Of a stretch of DNA of 64,000 nucleotides, positions 46,323 to 55,282 are shown one piece after another. Positions within the stretch are counted from its first letter, which is position 1. Every line of letters starts with the position of its first letter. The stretch is taken from positions 1,984,001-2,048,000 of the forward strand of contig NZ_JAPDHU010000001.1 in assembly GCF_031921685.1 (NCBI RefSeq), read 5' to 3'. Both the position numbers and the translations under genes were made by a program. The notes under the pieces are model-generated. The model was not told the DNA's origin, made no database searches, and saw nothing but the letters and a program-made list of their open reading frames with translations. The stretch is from Terripilifer sp031921685 (GTDB taxonomy: Bacteria; Pseudomonadota; Alphaproteobacteria; Rhizobiales; Beijerinckiaceae).

Positions 46323-47069
46323 ATGGCAGGCCATAGTCAGTTCAAGAATATCATGCACAAGAAGGGCAAGCAGGATGCGATCCGCTCCAAGCTCTTCTCC
46401 AAACTGGCGCGCGAAATCACCGTCGCCGCCAAGATGGGCATGCCCGACCCGAACATGAATCCGCGTTTGCGGCTCGCCGTCCAGGCGGCGCGCGCCGAAA
46501 ACATGCCCAAGGACAATATCGAGCGCGCCATCAAGAAGGCGGCCGGCGGCGACAGCGAGAATTACGACGAAGTGCGCTACGAGGGCTATGCGCCCGGCGG
46601 TGTCGCGGTCATCATCGAAGCCCTGACCGACAATCGCAACCGCACCGCCGGCGAAGTGCGTTCCTATTTCACCAAGGCTGGTGGCGCGCTGGCGGAAACC
46701 GGCGCGGTGTCCTTCATGTTCGACCGGGTCGGCGAAATCGAATTCGACACCAAGGTCGCTTCCGAGGATGCGGTGATGGAAGCCGCCATCGAGGCCGGCG
46801 CCGATGATGCGGTCACCTCGGAAGACGGCCATCTGATCACCACGACGATGGAAGCCTTTGCCGAAGTCGCCAAGGCGCTGGAAGGCAAGTTCGGCGAGCC
46901 GCGCCGCTCGAAACTGGTGTGGCGGCCGCAGAACTCGATCGCGGTCGACGACGAAGCGGGCGAGAAGATTCTGAAGCTGATCAATGCGCTCGAAGACAAC
47001 GACGACGTGCAGAACGTCTTCGCCAATTTTGAAGTGTCGGACACGCTCGTCGCTAAAATGGGCGGCTGA
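46323..47069 (+). CDS. YebC/PmpR family DNA-binding regulatory protein
   Basis: YebC-family protein of 248 aa. Some members act as transcriptional regulators; others are translation factors easing proline-rich stalls. The N-terminus AGHSQFKNIMHKKGKQDAIR is highly conserved, and the three-domain build, with 'YEGYAPGGVAVIIEALTDN' in the second domain, is complete. ATG 46323 follows GGGGA; an ATG at 46311 is also in frame. In many genomes yebC precedes ruvC; here a strong terminator follows and ruv genes are absent from the window. Confidence 0.95.
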   Translation: MAGHSQFKNIMHKKGKQDAIRSKLFSKLAREITVAAKMGMPDPNMNPRLRLAVQAARAENMPKDNIERAIKKAAGGDSENYDEVRYEGYAPGGVAVIIEALTDNRNRTAGEVRSYFTKAGGALAETGAVSFMFDRVGEIEFDTKVASEDAVMEAAIEAGADDAVTSEDGHLITTTMEAFAEVAKALEGKFGEPRRSKLVWRPQNSIAVDDEAGEKILKLINALEDNDDVQNVFANFEVSDTLVAKMGG

Positions 47070-47148
47070 TCGGCGGCTTTTTTACGCTGCGCACGGCTGC
47101 TGACGGTAATTTGCCGTCATTGGGGTGAATGTCACACCTCCCGAACGA

Positions 47149-47187
47149 CCTGGAGCGTCCGGCCGACGCTCCAGGTGTTTTGTTTTT
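47149..47187 (+). terminator. Strong intrinsic terminator between yebC and the ABC gene
   Basis: Eleven-base perfect arms (47149-47159 and 47165-47175) with loop CGGCC, followed by TGTTTTGTTTTT (47176-47187). It ends only 11 bp before the GTG start of the ABC gene. An additional small hairpin TGACGG/CCGTCA lies at 47101-47119. Confidence 0.92.
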
Positions 47188-47198
47188 AAGGATGTGCC

Positions 47199-49079
47199 GT
47201 GCCGCCGCCCCTTGTCCGCGCCAGTCGAGCCAGCCGCGCCGAACGCCTGTCGCAGGCTGGCCTGAGCCTCGAAACCTGGAAACATCTGCCGCGTCTGGTC
47301 GGTACGCTCTGGGCGGTCAGTCCCGGCCTGTTGTCGACGATCATCGGGCTGCGTCTGCTGCGGGCGCTGCAGGTGCCGGCCATGCTCTATGTCGGCAAGC
47401 TCATCATCGATGAAGTGGTGTTGCAGGCGCATCAGCCGGCGCCCGGGCCGACGTTTCAGGACTGGTGGGAGTCGGGCCGGCTGACGCTGCTGTTCACCTG
47501 GCTGGCGCTCGAACTGGCGCTGACCGCCGCCGGCAATGTCATGGGCCGGCTCACCACCCTGGCTGAAAATCTCATCGCCGAGCGCCACAGCAACCTGATG
47601 GCCGGCCGCCTGATCGAACATGTCGCGCGGCTCGATCTCAAAGACATCGAAGACAGCGAGTTTCAGGACAAGCTGCAACGGGCCAGGGCGCAGACCTTCA
47701 TCGGCAACGGTCTGCTCGGCATGATGCTCAATCAGGTGCAGGACACGGTGACGGTGGTGGCTTTGGTCATCGGCCTCATCGTCTTCGTGCCGGTGCTGGT
47801 CTTCCTGCTGCTGCTGGCGCTCATTCCCTCGACGGTGAGCGAAGCCTATTTCAACGGCCAGCGTTATGGCCTCAACACGCAGATCACGCCGGAGCGGCGG
47901 CGCATCGAATATCTGCGCTGGATCGGCTCCAATGCGGAAGCCGCCAAGGAAGTGAAGCTGTTCGGCCTTGGCCCTTATCTGGTCGAAAGCTTCACCAAAC
48001 TGGCCTCGATCATTCAAGCGTCCAACCGGGATCTGGCGATCCGCCGCACGATCTGGGGCAGTGTGCTCGGCCTGATCAGCTCGCTGTCCTACTACGCCGC
48101 CTATGCCTATGTTGCCTGGCGCGCCGTCAACGGCACCATCAGCATCGGCGACCTGACGTTTCTGTCAGGCTCGCTGTTGCGGTTGAACGGTCTGTTCGAG
48201 CGCCTGACCATGGGGCTGACGCAGATCGCCGCGCAGACGGCCTATCTCGACGATCTGTTCTCTTTCTTCGATACGAAGCCGACATTGGCCAGCCCCGCCG
48301 CGCCAAAACCGTTCCCGGCGCCGATCCGCCACGGCATCGCTTTCGAGAATGTCGGCTTCCGTTATCCAGGCAAGGAGAGCTGGGCACTGCGCCATCTCAG
48401 CTTCACCCTGAAGGCCGGTGAAACCCTGGCGCTCGTCGGCGAGAATGGCGCCGGCAAGACGACGATCGTCAAATTGCTGACCCGGCTTTACGACCCCAAT
48501 GAAGGCCGCATCACCATCGACGGCATCGATCTCAAAGATTTCGATGTCGATGATCTGCGTGCCCATGTCGGCGCCATCTTCCAGGATTTCATGCGCTTCA
48601 ATTTCACCGCCGGCCAGAATATCGGCGTCGGTCTCGTCGAGGAGATCGATAATGAAGCGCGTGTCGCGGCGGCGGCGAAGGACAGTCTGGCCGATCAGCT
48701 CATCGCCCGCATGCCGGAGGGCTATGGGCAGATGTTGGGGCGCGGCTTCGCTTCCGGCTTCGATCTGTCAGGCGGCGAATGGCAGAAGATTGCCATTGCA
48801 AGGGCCTATTTTCGCGATGCGGAAGTGTTGATCCTCGACGAGCCGACGGCAGCGCTCGATGCGCGCGCCGAAGCGGGCGTTTTCGACCGCTTTCGCAATC
48901 TCAGCGCGAGCAAGTCGACCCTGTTGATCTCGCATCGTTTCACCACCGTGCGCATGGCCGACCGCATTCTCGTTCTGGAGAATGGCGGCATTGTCGAGAG
49001 CGGCAATCATGCCGAGCTGATCGCGCTGGGCGGGCGCTATGCGGAACTGTTCGAATTGCAGGCGGAGGGGTATCGCTAG
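47199..49079 (+). CDS. ABC transporter, fused permease and ATPase (exporter type)
   Basis: Half-size ABC exporter; 626 aa. The membrane domain covers about 35-345 with six helices. The nucleotide-binding domain has Walker A GENGAGKT (414-421), Q-loop Gln462, signature LSGGE (523-527) and Walker B LILDEP (544-549), with His in ISHRF. The start is GTG 47199 with AAGGA seven bases upstream. A strong terminator sits immediately upstream, so the gene either has a promoter overlapping it or depends on read-through. The substrate is unknown; lipid, peptide or drug export are all possible. Confidence 0.92.
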   Translation: MPPPLVRASRASRAERLSQAGLSLETWKHLPRLVGTLWAVSPGLLSTIIGLRLLRALQVPAMLYVGKLIIDEVVLQAHQPAPGPTFQDWWESGRLTLLFTWLALELALTAAGNVMGRLTTLAENLIAERHSNLMAGRLIEHVARLDLKDIEDSEFQDKLQRARAQTFIGNGLLGMMLNQVQDTVTVVALVIGLIVFVPVLVFLLLLALIPSTVSEAYFNGQRYGLNTQITPERRRIEYLRWIGSNAEAAKEVKLFGLGPYLVESFTKLASIIQASNRDLAIRRTIWGSVLGLISSLSYYAAYAYVAWRAVNGTISIGDLTFLSGSLLRLNGLFERLTMGLTQIAAQTAYLDDLFSFFDTKPTLASPAAPKPFPAPIRHGIAFENVGFRYPGKESWALRHLSFTLKAGETLALVGENGAGKTTIVKLLTRLYDPNEGRITIDGIDLKDFDVDDLRAHVGAIFQDFMRFNFTAGQNIGVGLVEEIDNEARVAAAAKDSLADQLIARMPEGYGQMLGRGFASGFDLSGGEWQKIAIARAYFRDAEVLILDEPTAALDARAEAGVFDRFRNLSASKSTLLISHRFTTVRMADRILVLENGGIVESGNHAELIALGGRYAELFELQAEGYR

Positions 49080-49116
49080 AATTCTGCGCGTGTTGCCATC
49101 GGTTGCAGGGCCTTGG

Positions 49117-49234
49117 TGTCATCCCCGACGCCTGCGCAGCAGGCGAGCGGGGATCCAGAGCGCGTGGTAGAGTGATCAATGCCAAGCGGTTGCTCTGGAT
49201 TCCCGCTCGCGCCTACGGCGCGTCGGGAATGACA
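49117..49234. repeat. Interspersed palindromic repeat, copy 1
   Basis: A 118-bp imperfect palindrome running from TGTCATCCCCGACGC to GCGTCGGGAATGACA. Inner arms GAGCGGGGATCCAGAGC and GCTCTGGATTCCCGCTC differ by one base. Small hairpins (GCCTGC-GCA-GCAGGC) sit inside. It shares its ends and a GGTAGAG core with the element at 63047-63201. Such elements are common between genes in Hyphomicrobiales. Confidence 0.8.
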
Positions 49235-49290
49235 CTGAAATTGCGGGCCACCGCATTCCCTCTGTCATCCTCATCGACTATCCTCAACGC

Positions 49291-49980
49291 ATGCTGAACG
49301 AATTTGGCCCGAATATCTGGATCGCTGATGGCACCGACGTGGTTGCGGCGATGGGGTTTCGTTATCCGACACGCATGGCCGTCATCAGATTGGCGAATGG
49401 CGATCTCTTCATCTGGTCGCCGACGGCTTTGACGGCCACTCTCTGCGCGGCGGTGGATCGGCTGGGGCCGGTTCGGCATCTGGTCGCGCCCAATTCATTG
49501 CACCATGTCTTCTTGCCCGATTGGAAGCTCGCCTATCCCGAGGCGCTCGTTTATGCGGCGCCGGGATTACGCCAGAAGCGCAAGGATATCGTCTTCGATC
49601 GCGATCTGAGCGAAACGCCCGAAGCCAGTTGGACCGGCGAGATTGATCAGGCTGTTATGAACGGCAATGCCATCACGACCGAGGTGGTGTTTTTCCATCT
49701 CCCGAGCGGCACGGTGCTGTTCACCGATCTGCTGCAACGGTTTCCCGCCGATTGGTTCACCGGCTGGCGCGGTATCGTGGCGAAGTTGGATTTGATGGTG
49801 GCGCCGGAACCGACCGTGCCACGCAAATTCCGCGTCGCTTTCACCCAGCGCAAAGCGGCGCGTGTCGCGCTGAGCCGGATTCTGTCTTGGCCGGCGCAGA
49901 AGGTGCTGATGGCGCATGGTACGCCGGTCACTGAAGGCGGGCAGGCATTCTTGCGGCGGGCCTTCGCCTGGCTAAGCTGA
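49291..49980 (+). CDS. DUF4336 domain-containing protein
   Basis: 229-aa protein of the DUF4336 family, which has a metallo-beta-lactamase-like outline but altered metal residues. 'PTRMAVIRLANGDLFIWSPT' and 'LVAPNSLHHVFLPDWK' (with a His pair) are the family landmarks, and 'LMAHGTPVTEGGQAFLRRAF' closes the fold. No signal peptide. Function unknown; some relatives are listed as methanol-dehydrogenase-linked or hydrolase-like without proof. It is convergent with zapA. Confidence 0.8.
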   Translation: MLNEFGPNIWIADGTDVVAAMGFRYPTRMAVIRLANGDLFIWSPTALTATLCAAVDRLGPVRHLVAPNSLHHVFLPDWKLAYPEALVYAAPGLRQKRKDIVFDRDLSETPEASWTGEIDQAVMNGNAITTEVVFFHLPSGTVLFTDLLQRFPADWFTGWRGIVAKLDLMVAPEPTVPRKFRVAFTQRKAARVALSRILSWPAQKVLMAHGTPVTEGGQAFLRRAFAWLS

Positions 49981-49988
49981 GCGGCTAA

Positions 49989-50363
49989 TTATTGCGGGCT
50001 CTTGCCGGCGTTGTTCATCACCTGCGCCAGGCGTTCGATGCGCGCGGCGATGTTTTCCAGCCGGTCGGCGGCGCTTTCGGCGGCTGACGCGTTGGCGTCC
50101 TGCGCTTCTTCCTGCGCCTTGTTGAGGTCGTCGATCTCACCATTGAGGCGCGTCACCTTGCGCGTGCTTTCCGACAATTCGTCAGCGATGGAAATTGCCG
50201 CCATCACGGTGAGGCGCTGATCGCCGATCTCGCCGAAGGACGAGCGCAATTCGCCGATGCGGTCATCGACCAGGCGCGCCAGGCTTTCGAGATGTTCTTC
50301 CTCGCCATCGGCGCAGGCCATGCGGTAGGGGCGTCCACCCACGGTTACGGTGATCTGCGCCAT
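49989..50363 (-). CDS. zapA: Cell division protein ZapA
   Basis: Small protein that cross-links FtsZ filaments at midcell; 124 aa. The N-terminal globular part (AQITVTVGGRPYRMACADGE) is followed by the conserved EEHLESLARLVDDRI and a C-terminal coiled coil from about residue 65. It follows the DUF4164 gene with two bases between, so both are co-expressed. In many alphaproteobacteria zapA precedes ssrS and fau; here those lie 6 kb away. Confidence 0.92.
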   Translation of the reverse strand: MAQITVTVGGRPYRMACADGEEEHLESLARLVDDRIGELRSSFGEIGDQRLTVMAAISIADELSESTRKVTRLNGEIDDLNKAQEEAQDANASAAESAADRLENIAARIERLAQVMNNAGKSPQ

Positions 50364-50365
50364 GG

Positions 50366-50671
50366 CTAGTTGCTCCCTTCACTGGGACCGCCGGGGTGCG
50401 TTTCGCCGACGATGGCGCGCAAGGCTTCGCTCGCCTGTTCCAGACGCTCGCGCACTTCGCTGTTGGCGAGCGACAGGGTGCGGGCACGTGCCAGGGCGCC
50501 GTCGAGCTCCGCGGCGAGGCGGGCACGGTCGTCCTGCATCACCATCAGTTCTTCCTCGAGATTGCCGCGCGTGCCTTCGGCAGCAATGCGGCGTTCGCCG
50601 GCAGCTTCCAGGTGGGACAGGGCGGCTTCGAGGCGCTTCATGGCGGCGTCTAGGCGGGGCGGCAAGGTCAT
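50366..50671 (-). CDS. DUF4164 coiled-coil protein
   Basis: 101-aa, almost fully helical protein of the DUF4164 family, found beside zapA in Hyphomicrobiales. Heptad-like content in 'RLDAAMKRLEAALSHLEAAG' and 'LEEELMVMQDDRARLAAELD' supports a coiled coil. The start at 50671 gives the family N-terminus (TLPPRLDAAM); longer in-frame starts reach into the tkt promoter region and are rejected. A role with ZapA in division is inferred from linkage only. Confidence 0.8.
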   Translation of the reverse strand: MTLPPRLDAAMKRLEAALSHLEAAGERRIAAEGTRGNLEEELMVMQDDRARLAAELDGALARARTLSLANSEVRERLEQASEALRAIVGETHPGGPSEGSN

Positions 50672-50822
50672 GACAGACTCGCAGCACGGCACGGCTGGAT
50701 GCGCATGACCCATTTGTGACCGTTCGGGCCTGAGCGTCAACGTAAACGGCGATTTTGCCCACAGGACAATCAGTTTCCTTCGGATTTTCAGGCATTTTCT
50801 GAGCAAATTAGGCGGCCTGCCT

Positions 50823-50850
50823 TTGACAGGCCCCATCGAGGTGCTATCAG
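50823..50850 (+). promoter_or_regulatory. Candidate promoter of the tkt-gap-pgk-fba block
   Basis: TTGACA (50823-50828) matches the -35 consensus, and TATCAG (50845-50850) lies 16 bp downstream. It is about 85 bp upstream of the tkt start, in the gap divergent from DUF4164/zapA. Confidence 0.55.
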
Positions 50851-50936
50851 GGGCGCAATTTTCGTCAGCCACAAAACTCCGTCGTCAGGGGTGCGCCGTT
50901 GGCGCCCGCTCGCGGCCATTGCACGGATCAATCCCC

Positions 50937-52916
50937 ATGACTGTTTCAAATGGCGCTATGGCCAATGCGATCCGCGCTTTGGCCATGGATGCGGTCGAAA
51001 AAGCCAAGTCGGGTCATCCAGGGCTGCCCATGGGGGCGGCGGATATTGCCACCGTCCTGTTCACTAAGGTGTTGAAATATGACGCATCCGCGCCGCGCTG
51101 GCCGGATCGCGACCGCTTTGTGCTGTCAGCCGGCCATGGCTCGATGCTGCTCTATTCGCTGCTCTTCCTCACCGGCTATCCCGGTATGTCTCTGGAACAG
51201 CTTCAGAATTTCCGCCAGCTCGATTCGCTGACGCCAGGCCACCCGGAATATGGCCACACGGTCGGCGTCGAGACGACGACCGGGCCGCTCGGCCAGGGCA
51301 TCGCCACCGCCGTTGGCATGGCGCTGGCGGAACGGATGCTGAATGCCGAATTCGGCGACGTGGTCGATCACCACACCTATGTGCTGGCGTCCGACGGCGA
51401 CCTGATGGAAGGCCTTTCCCAGGAAGCCATCGCCATCGCCGGCCATCTCAAGCTGAACCGTATGATCGTGCTGTTCGACGACAACGGCATTTCCATCGAC
51501 GGGCCGTTGTCGGTCGCCGACTCGGTCGATCAGATCAAGCGTTTCGAAGCCTGCGGCTGGGCCGCGGAGCGGATCGACGGTCACGATCAGGCGGCGATCC
51601 TGGCGGCCGTGGAGCGGGCGCAGAAGTCCGACAAGCCGAGCCTGATCGCCTGCAAGACCACCATCGGCTATGGCGCGCCGACCCGCGCCGGTACGGCCAA
51701 GGCCCATGGCGAGGCGCTTGGCGCCAGCGAGATCGAAGGCGCCCGCAAGGCGCTCGGCTGGAATTATCCGCCGTTCGAAATTCCCGACGATCTGCTGGCC
51801 GCCTGGCGCCAGGCCGGCAGTCGGGGCGCCGCACAGCGCGGTGCCTGGGAGAAGCGCCTGGCGGCGCTCGATCCGGCCAAGCGGGCCGAATTCGAGCGGC
51901 GGATCGCCGGCAAACTGCCGGCGGCGCTGGCGCCGGCGATCGAGGCTTTCAAGCAGAAGGCGGCCGCCGACGCGACGCCGATCGCCACCCGCAAGGCGGG
52001 TGAAGCGGTGGTGGCGGCGCTGGCGCCGGTCGTGCCCGAACTGATCACCGGTTCGGCGGATCTCACCGGCTCCAACAACACCAAGGTGGCGGCGACGCCG
52101 GCGATCAGCCCCGGCCATTATGCCGGCCGCTATATCCATTGGGGCATCCGCGAACACGGCATGGCGGCGGCCCTCAACGGCATGGCGCTGCATGGCGGCT
52201 TCATTCCGTCGGGCGCGACCTTCCTGGTCTTCACCGATTATTGCCGTCCGGCGCTGCGTCTGGCGGCGCTGATGGGCCTGCGCCATATCGAAGTGATGAC
52301 GCATGACTCGATCGGCCTGGGCGAGGACGGCCCGACCCATCAGCCGGTCGAGCATCTGGCCGCCTTGCGCGCCATTCCCAATTTGAACGTGTTCCGCCCG
52401 GCCGATCTGACCGAAACGCTCGAATGCTGGCAGGTGGCGCTGGAAAGCGCCCATACGCCTTCCATCCTGGCGTTGACGCGCCAGAACCTGCCGCAGGTGC
52501 GCACCAGTTTCATGCGCGAGAACTTGTGCGCCCGGGGTGCTTATGAGCTGGCCGCCGCCGAAGGCGCCGCGCAGGTCACGATCTTCGCTTCGGGGTCCGA
52601 GGTCGAAATCGCCCTGGACGGTCGTAAGCTGTTGGCTGAAAAGGGTATTTCGGCTCGTGTCGTGTCGGTTCCCTGCCTTGATCTATTCTTGGCTCAAGAC
52701 GCAGACTATATAAAGCGGACTATCGGCGATGCGCCGGTCAAGGTCGCGGTGGAAGCAGCGATCCGCATGGGTTGGGACGCTCTCATCGGGCCCGATGGCG
52801 TATTCATCGGAATGTCAACCTTTGGTGCCAGTGCGCCCTATAAGAAACTTTACGAACATTTCGGTATTACCGCTCAAGCCGTCGCGGCAGCCGCGATCGC
52901 CCGCCACAACGGGTAA
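50937..52916 (+). CDS. tkt: Transketolase
   Basis: Thiamine-diphosphate enzyme moving two-carbon units between sugar phosphates in the pentose-phosphate and Calvin pathways; 659 aa. 'LSAGHGSMLLYSLLFLTGY', the TPP-binding ASDGDLMEG segment and 'THDSIGLGEDGPTHQPVEH' in the pyrimidine domain are diagnostic. ATG 50937 gives the family N-terminus (MANAIRALAMDAVEKAKSGH eight residues in), though the ribosome site is weak. It heads a run of sugar-phosphate genes on one strand. Confidence 0.97.
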   Translation: MTVSNGAMANAIRALAMDAVEKAKSGHPGLPMGAADIATVLFTKVLKYDASAPRWPDRDRFVLSAGHGSMLLYSLLFLTGYPGMSLEQLQNFRQLDSLTPGHPEYGHTVGVETTTGPLGQGIATAVGMALAERMLNAEFGDVVDHHTYVLASDGDLMEGLSQEAIAIAGHLKLNRMIVLFDDNGISIDGPLSVADSVDQIKRFEACGWAAERIDGHDQAAILAAVERAQKSDKPSLIACKTTIGYGAPTRAGTAKAHGEALGASEIEGARKALGWNYPPFEIPDDLLAAWRQAGSRGAAQRGAWEKRLAALDPAKRAEFERRIAGKLPAALAPAIEAFKQKAAADATPIATRKAGEAVVAALAPVVPELITGSADLTGSNNTKVAATPAISPGHYAGRYIHWGIREHGMAAALNGMALHGGFIPSGATFLVFTDYCRPALRLAALMGLRHIEVMTHDSIGLGEDGPTHQPVEHLAALRAIPNLNVFRPADLTETLECWQVALESAHTPSILALTRQNLPQVRTSFMRENLCARGAYELAAAEGAAQVTIFASGSEVEIALDGRKLLAEKGISARVVSVPCLDLFLAQDADYIKRTIGDAPVKVAVEAAIRMGWDALIGPDGVFIGMSTFGASAPYKKLYEHFGITAQAVAAAAIARHNG

Positions 52917-52964
52917 AGCCGGAACCGGGGTTTGGGTCATAGCAGAGGATTGGAGAACAACTTC

Positions 52965-53972
52965 ATGGCAGTCAGGGTTTCGATCAACGGGTTCGGTCGC
53001 ATCGGCCGTCTCGCCCTTCGCGCGATCATCGAAGCCGATCGGAAGGATATCGAAGTCGTCGCCATCAACGGCACTGCCCCGGTCGAGACCCTCGTTCATC
53101 TGCTGAAATACGACAGCGTGCACGGCCGCTTCCCCGGCCCGATCACCTATACCAAGGATACGATCGACGCCGGCCACGGGCCGATGAAGCTGACGATGGA
53201 GCGCGATCCCTCGAAACTGCCGCACAAGGACATGGGTATCGACATCGTCCTCGAATGCACCGGCAAGTTCACCAAGAAATCGACAGCCATCGCCCATATC
53301 GAATCCGGCGCCAAGCGCGTGCTGGTTTCCTCGCCGTGCGAAGATGCCGATCTCACCGTGGTCTATGGCGTCAACCACGACAAGCTGACGAAGAACGACA
53401 TCATCGTCTCGAACGCCTCGTGCACGACGAACTGCCTGGTGCCGGTGGCGAAGGTGCTGAACGATACGGTCGGCATCCAGCATGGCTTCATGACGACGAT
53501 CCATGCCTATACCGGCGATCAGCCGACCCATGACTCGACCCACAAGGATCTCTATCGCGCCCGCGCCGCCGCGCTGTCGCTGATCCCGACCAAAACCGGC
53601 GCGGCCAAGGCCGTCGGCCTGGTGCTGCCGGAGCTCGCCGGCAAGCTCGACGGCGCCTCGATCCGCGTGCCGACGCCGAATGTCTCGGCGGTCGACTTGA
53701 AATTCACCGCCAAGCGGGCGACGACCAAGGACGAGATCAACGACATCGTCCGCCGCGCCGCTTCCCAACAGTTGAAGGGCATTCTGGGCTATACGGACGA
53801 TCCGAACGTCTCCATCGACTTCAATCACGATAGCCATTCGTCGGTCTTCCACACCATGGAGACGAAGGTCATCGACGGAACATTCGTTCGCGTGCTGAGT
53901 TGGTACGACAACGAATGGGGCTTCTCGTGCCGTCTGATTGATACCGCCGTCGCCATGGGTAAGCTGGTCTGA
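52965..53972 (+). CDS. gap: Glyceraldehyde-3-phosphate dehydrogenase, type I
   Basis: Oxidises glyceraldehyde-3-phosphate to 1,3-bisphosphoglycerate, or the reverse; 335 aa. 'INGFGRIGR' forms the Rossmann loop, and catalytic Cys153 lies in SNASCTTNC. Oddity: the Asp that normally ends strand beta-2 and selects NAD (VAIND) is Gly36 here (VAING), and the Leu-Pro pair opposite is Ser191-Thr192 (HDSTHKDL). These positions correspond to Asp32, Leu187 and Pro188 of the Geobacillus enzyme, where similar changes admit NADP. GGAG sets the start at 52965. Confidence 0.97.
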   Translation: MAVRVSINGFGRIGRLALRAIIEADRKDIEVVAINGTAPVETLVHLLKYDSVHGRFPGPITYTKDTIDAGHGPMKLTMERDPSKLPHKDMGIDIVLECTGKFTKKSTAIAHIESGAKRVLVSSPCEDADLTVVYGVNHDKLTKNDIIVSNASCTTNCLVPVAKVLNDTVGIQHGFMTTIHAYTGDQPTHDSTHKDLYRARAAALSLIPTKTGAAKAVGLVLPELAGKLDGASIRVPTPNVSAVDLKFTAKRATTKDEINDIVRRAASQQLKGILGYTDDPNVSIDFNHDSHSSVFHTMETKVIDGTFVRVLSWYDNEWGFSCRLIDTAVAMGKLV

Positions 53973-54027
53973 TCCGATGCAAAGCGCCGCGCTGAAATCC
54001 GATCACGCAACCGGCCAGGGTTTGACG

Positions 54028-55227
54028 ATGGCGAAATTCCGCACTTTGGATGATGTCGATGTGGCCGGTAAACGCGTGCTGCTGCGCGTCGACCTCAACC
54101 TGCCTGTCGAGAGCGGTCGCGTCACCGACACGACCCGTCTCGAGCGCATCATCCCGACGATGAAGGACATCATCGGGCGCGGCGGCCGGCTCATTCTCCT
54201 GTCGCATTTCGGCCGGCCGAAGAACGGTCCCGATGAGGATTGTTCGTTGAAGCCGCTGGCGGCAGCCGTATCCGAACATCTCGATTGGCCTGTTTCCTTC
54301 GCCTTCGATTGCATCGGCCCGGAGGCGCAGGAAGCCGTGGCGCAGATGAAGGACGGCGACGTCCTGCTCCTGGAGAACACCCGCTTCCATAAGGGCGAGG
54401 AAAAGAACGATCCGGTTTTCGTCGCCGAACTGGCGCGGCTGGGCGACATCTATGTCAACGACGGTTTCTCGGTGGCGCATCGCGCGCATGCCTCGACCGA
54501 AGGGCTGGCGCATGTGCTGCCGGCCGTGGCCGGACGCTCCATGCAGGCCGAGCTTGGCGCGCTGACCCATGCGCTGGAGGAGCCGGAGCGGCCGCTCGCC
54601 GCCATCGTTGGCGGCGCCAAGGTGTCGACCAAGCTGGAGCTGCTCGGCAGCCTGATGAAGAAGGTCGAATATCTGATCATCGGCGGCGCCATGGCCAATA
54701 CGTTCTTTGCCGCGCAGGGCAAGAAGGTCGGCAAGTCGCTGCTTGAGCGCAACATGATCGAGACCGCCTCGCAAATTCTCGCCAAGGCGCGTGAAGCCAA
54801 TTGCACGATCGTGCTGCCGCAGGACGTGGTTCTGGCACACGAGTTCAAGGCGCATGCGCCCTCGCGCGTGGCCACCGTCGACGACGTGCATGACGATGAG
54901 ATGATCCTCGACATCGGCCCGGCCTCGATCGATGCGATCGACAAGCTGTTGTCCGACGTCAAGACGCTGGTGTGGAACGGCCCGTTCGGCGCGTTCGAGA
55001 TCACGCCGTTCGATACCGGCACCAATGCGGTGGCGCAGTTCGCCGGCGAGCGGACAGCGGCCGGCCAATTGCTGACGGTGGCGGGTGGTGGCGATACGGT
55101 CGCCGCGTTGAACCAGGCCGGCGTCGGCGATAAGTTCAGCTATATTTCCACGGCGGGCGGCGCGTTCCTCGAATGGCTGGAAGGCAAGAGCCTGCCCGGC
55201 GTCGAAGTCCTGCGCGTCCGCAGCTAA
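54028..55227 (+). CDS. pgk: Phosphoglycerate kinase
   Basis: Transfers phosphate between 1,3-bisphosphoglycerate and ADP; 399 aa. 'KRVLLRVDLNLPVESGRVTD' is the N-terminal signature, with LLSHFGRPK, LLLENTRFH and the nucleotide-binding GGGDTVAAL. ATG 54028 follows CAGGG and gives the usual N-terminus; earlier in-frame starts (53938, 53977) are rejected, the former overlapping gap. It is in line with gap and fba. Confidence 0.97.
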   Translation: MAKFRTLDDVDVAGKRVLLRVDLNLPVESGRVTDTTRLERIIPTMKDIIGRGGRLILLSHFGRPKNGPDEDCSLKPLAAAVSEHLDWPVSFAFDCIGPEAQEAVAQMKDGDVLLLENTRFHKGEEKNDPVFVAELARLGDIYVNDGFSVAHRAHASTEGLAHVLPAVAGRSMQAELGALTHALEEPERPLAAIVGGAKVSTKLELLGSLMKKVEYLIIGGAMANTFFAAQGKKVGKSLLERNMIETASQILAKAREANCTIVLPQDVVLAHEFKAHAPSRVATVDDVHDDEMILDIGPASIDAIDKLLSDVKTLVWNGPFGAFEITPFDTGTNAVAQFAGERTAAGQLLTVAGGGDTVAALNQAGVGDKFSYISTAGGAFLEWLEGKSLPGVEVLRVRS

Positions 55228-55282
55228 TCGCAGCTTGTTCTCGGCGCGTCGTGGGACGCGCCTTCGTCACTTGGAGCGTTCC

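Noticed and set aside
53938..54027. Longer N-terminus for phosphoglycerate kinase
   Set aside because: It overlaps the end of gap and is not conserved; ATG 54028 has a better ribosome site and gives the family N-terminus.
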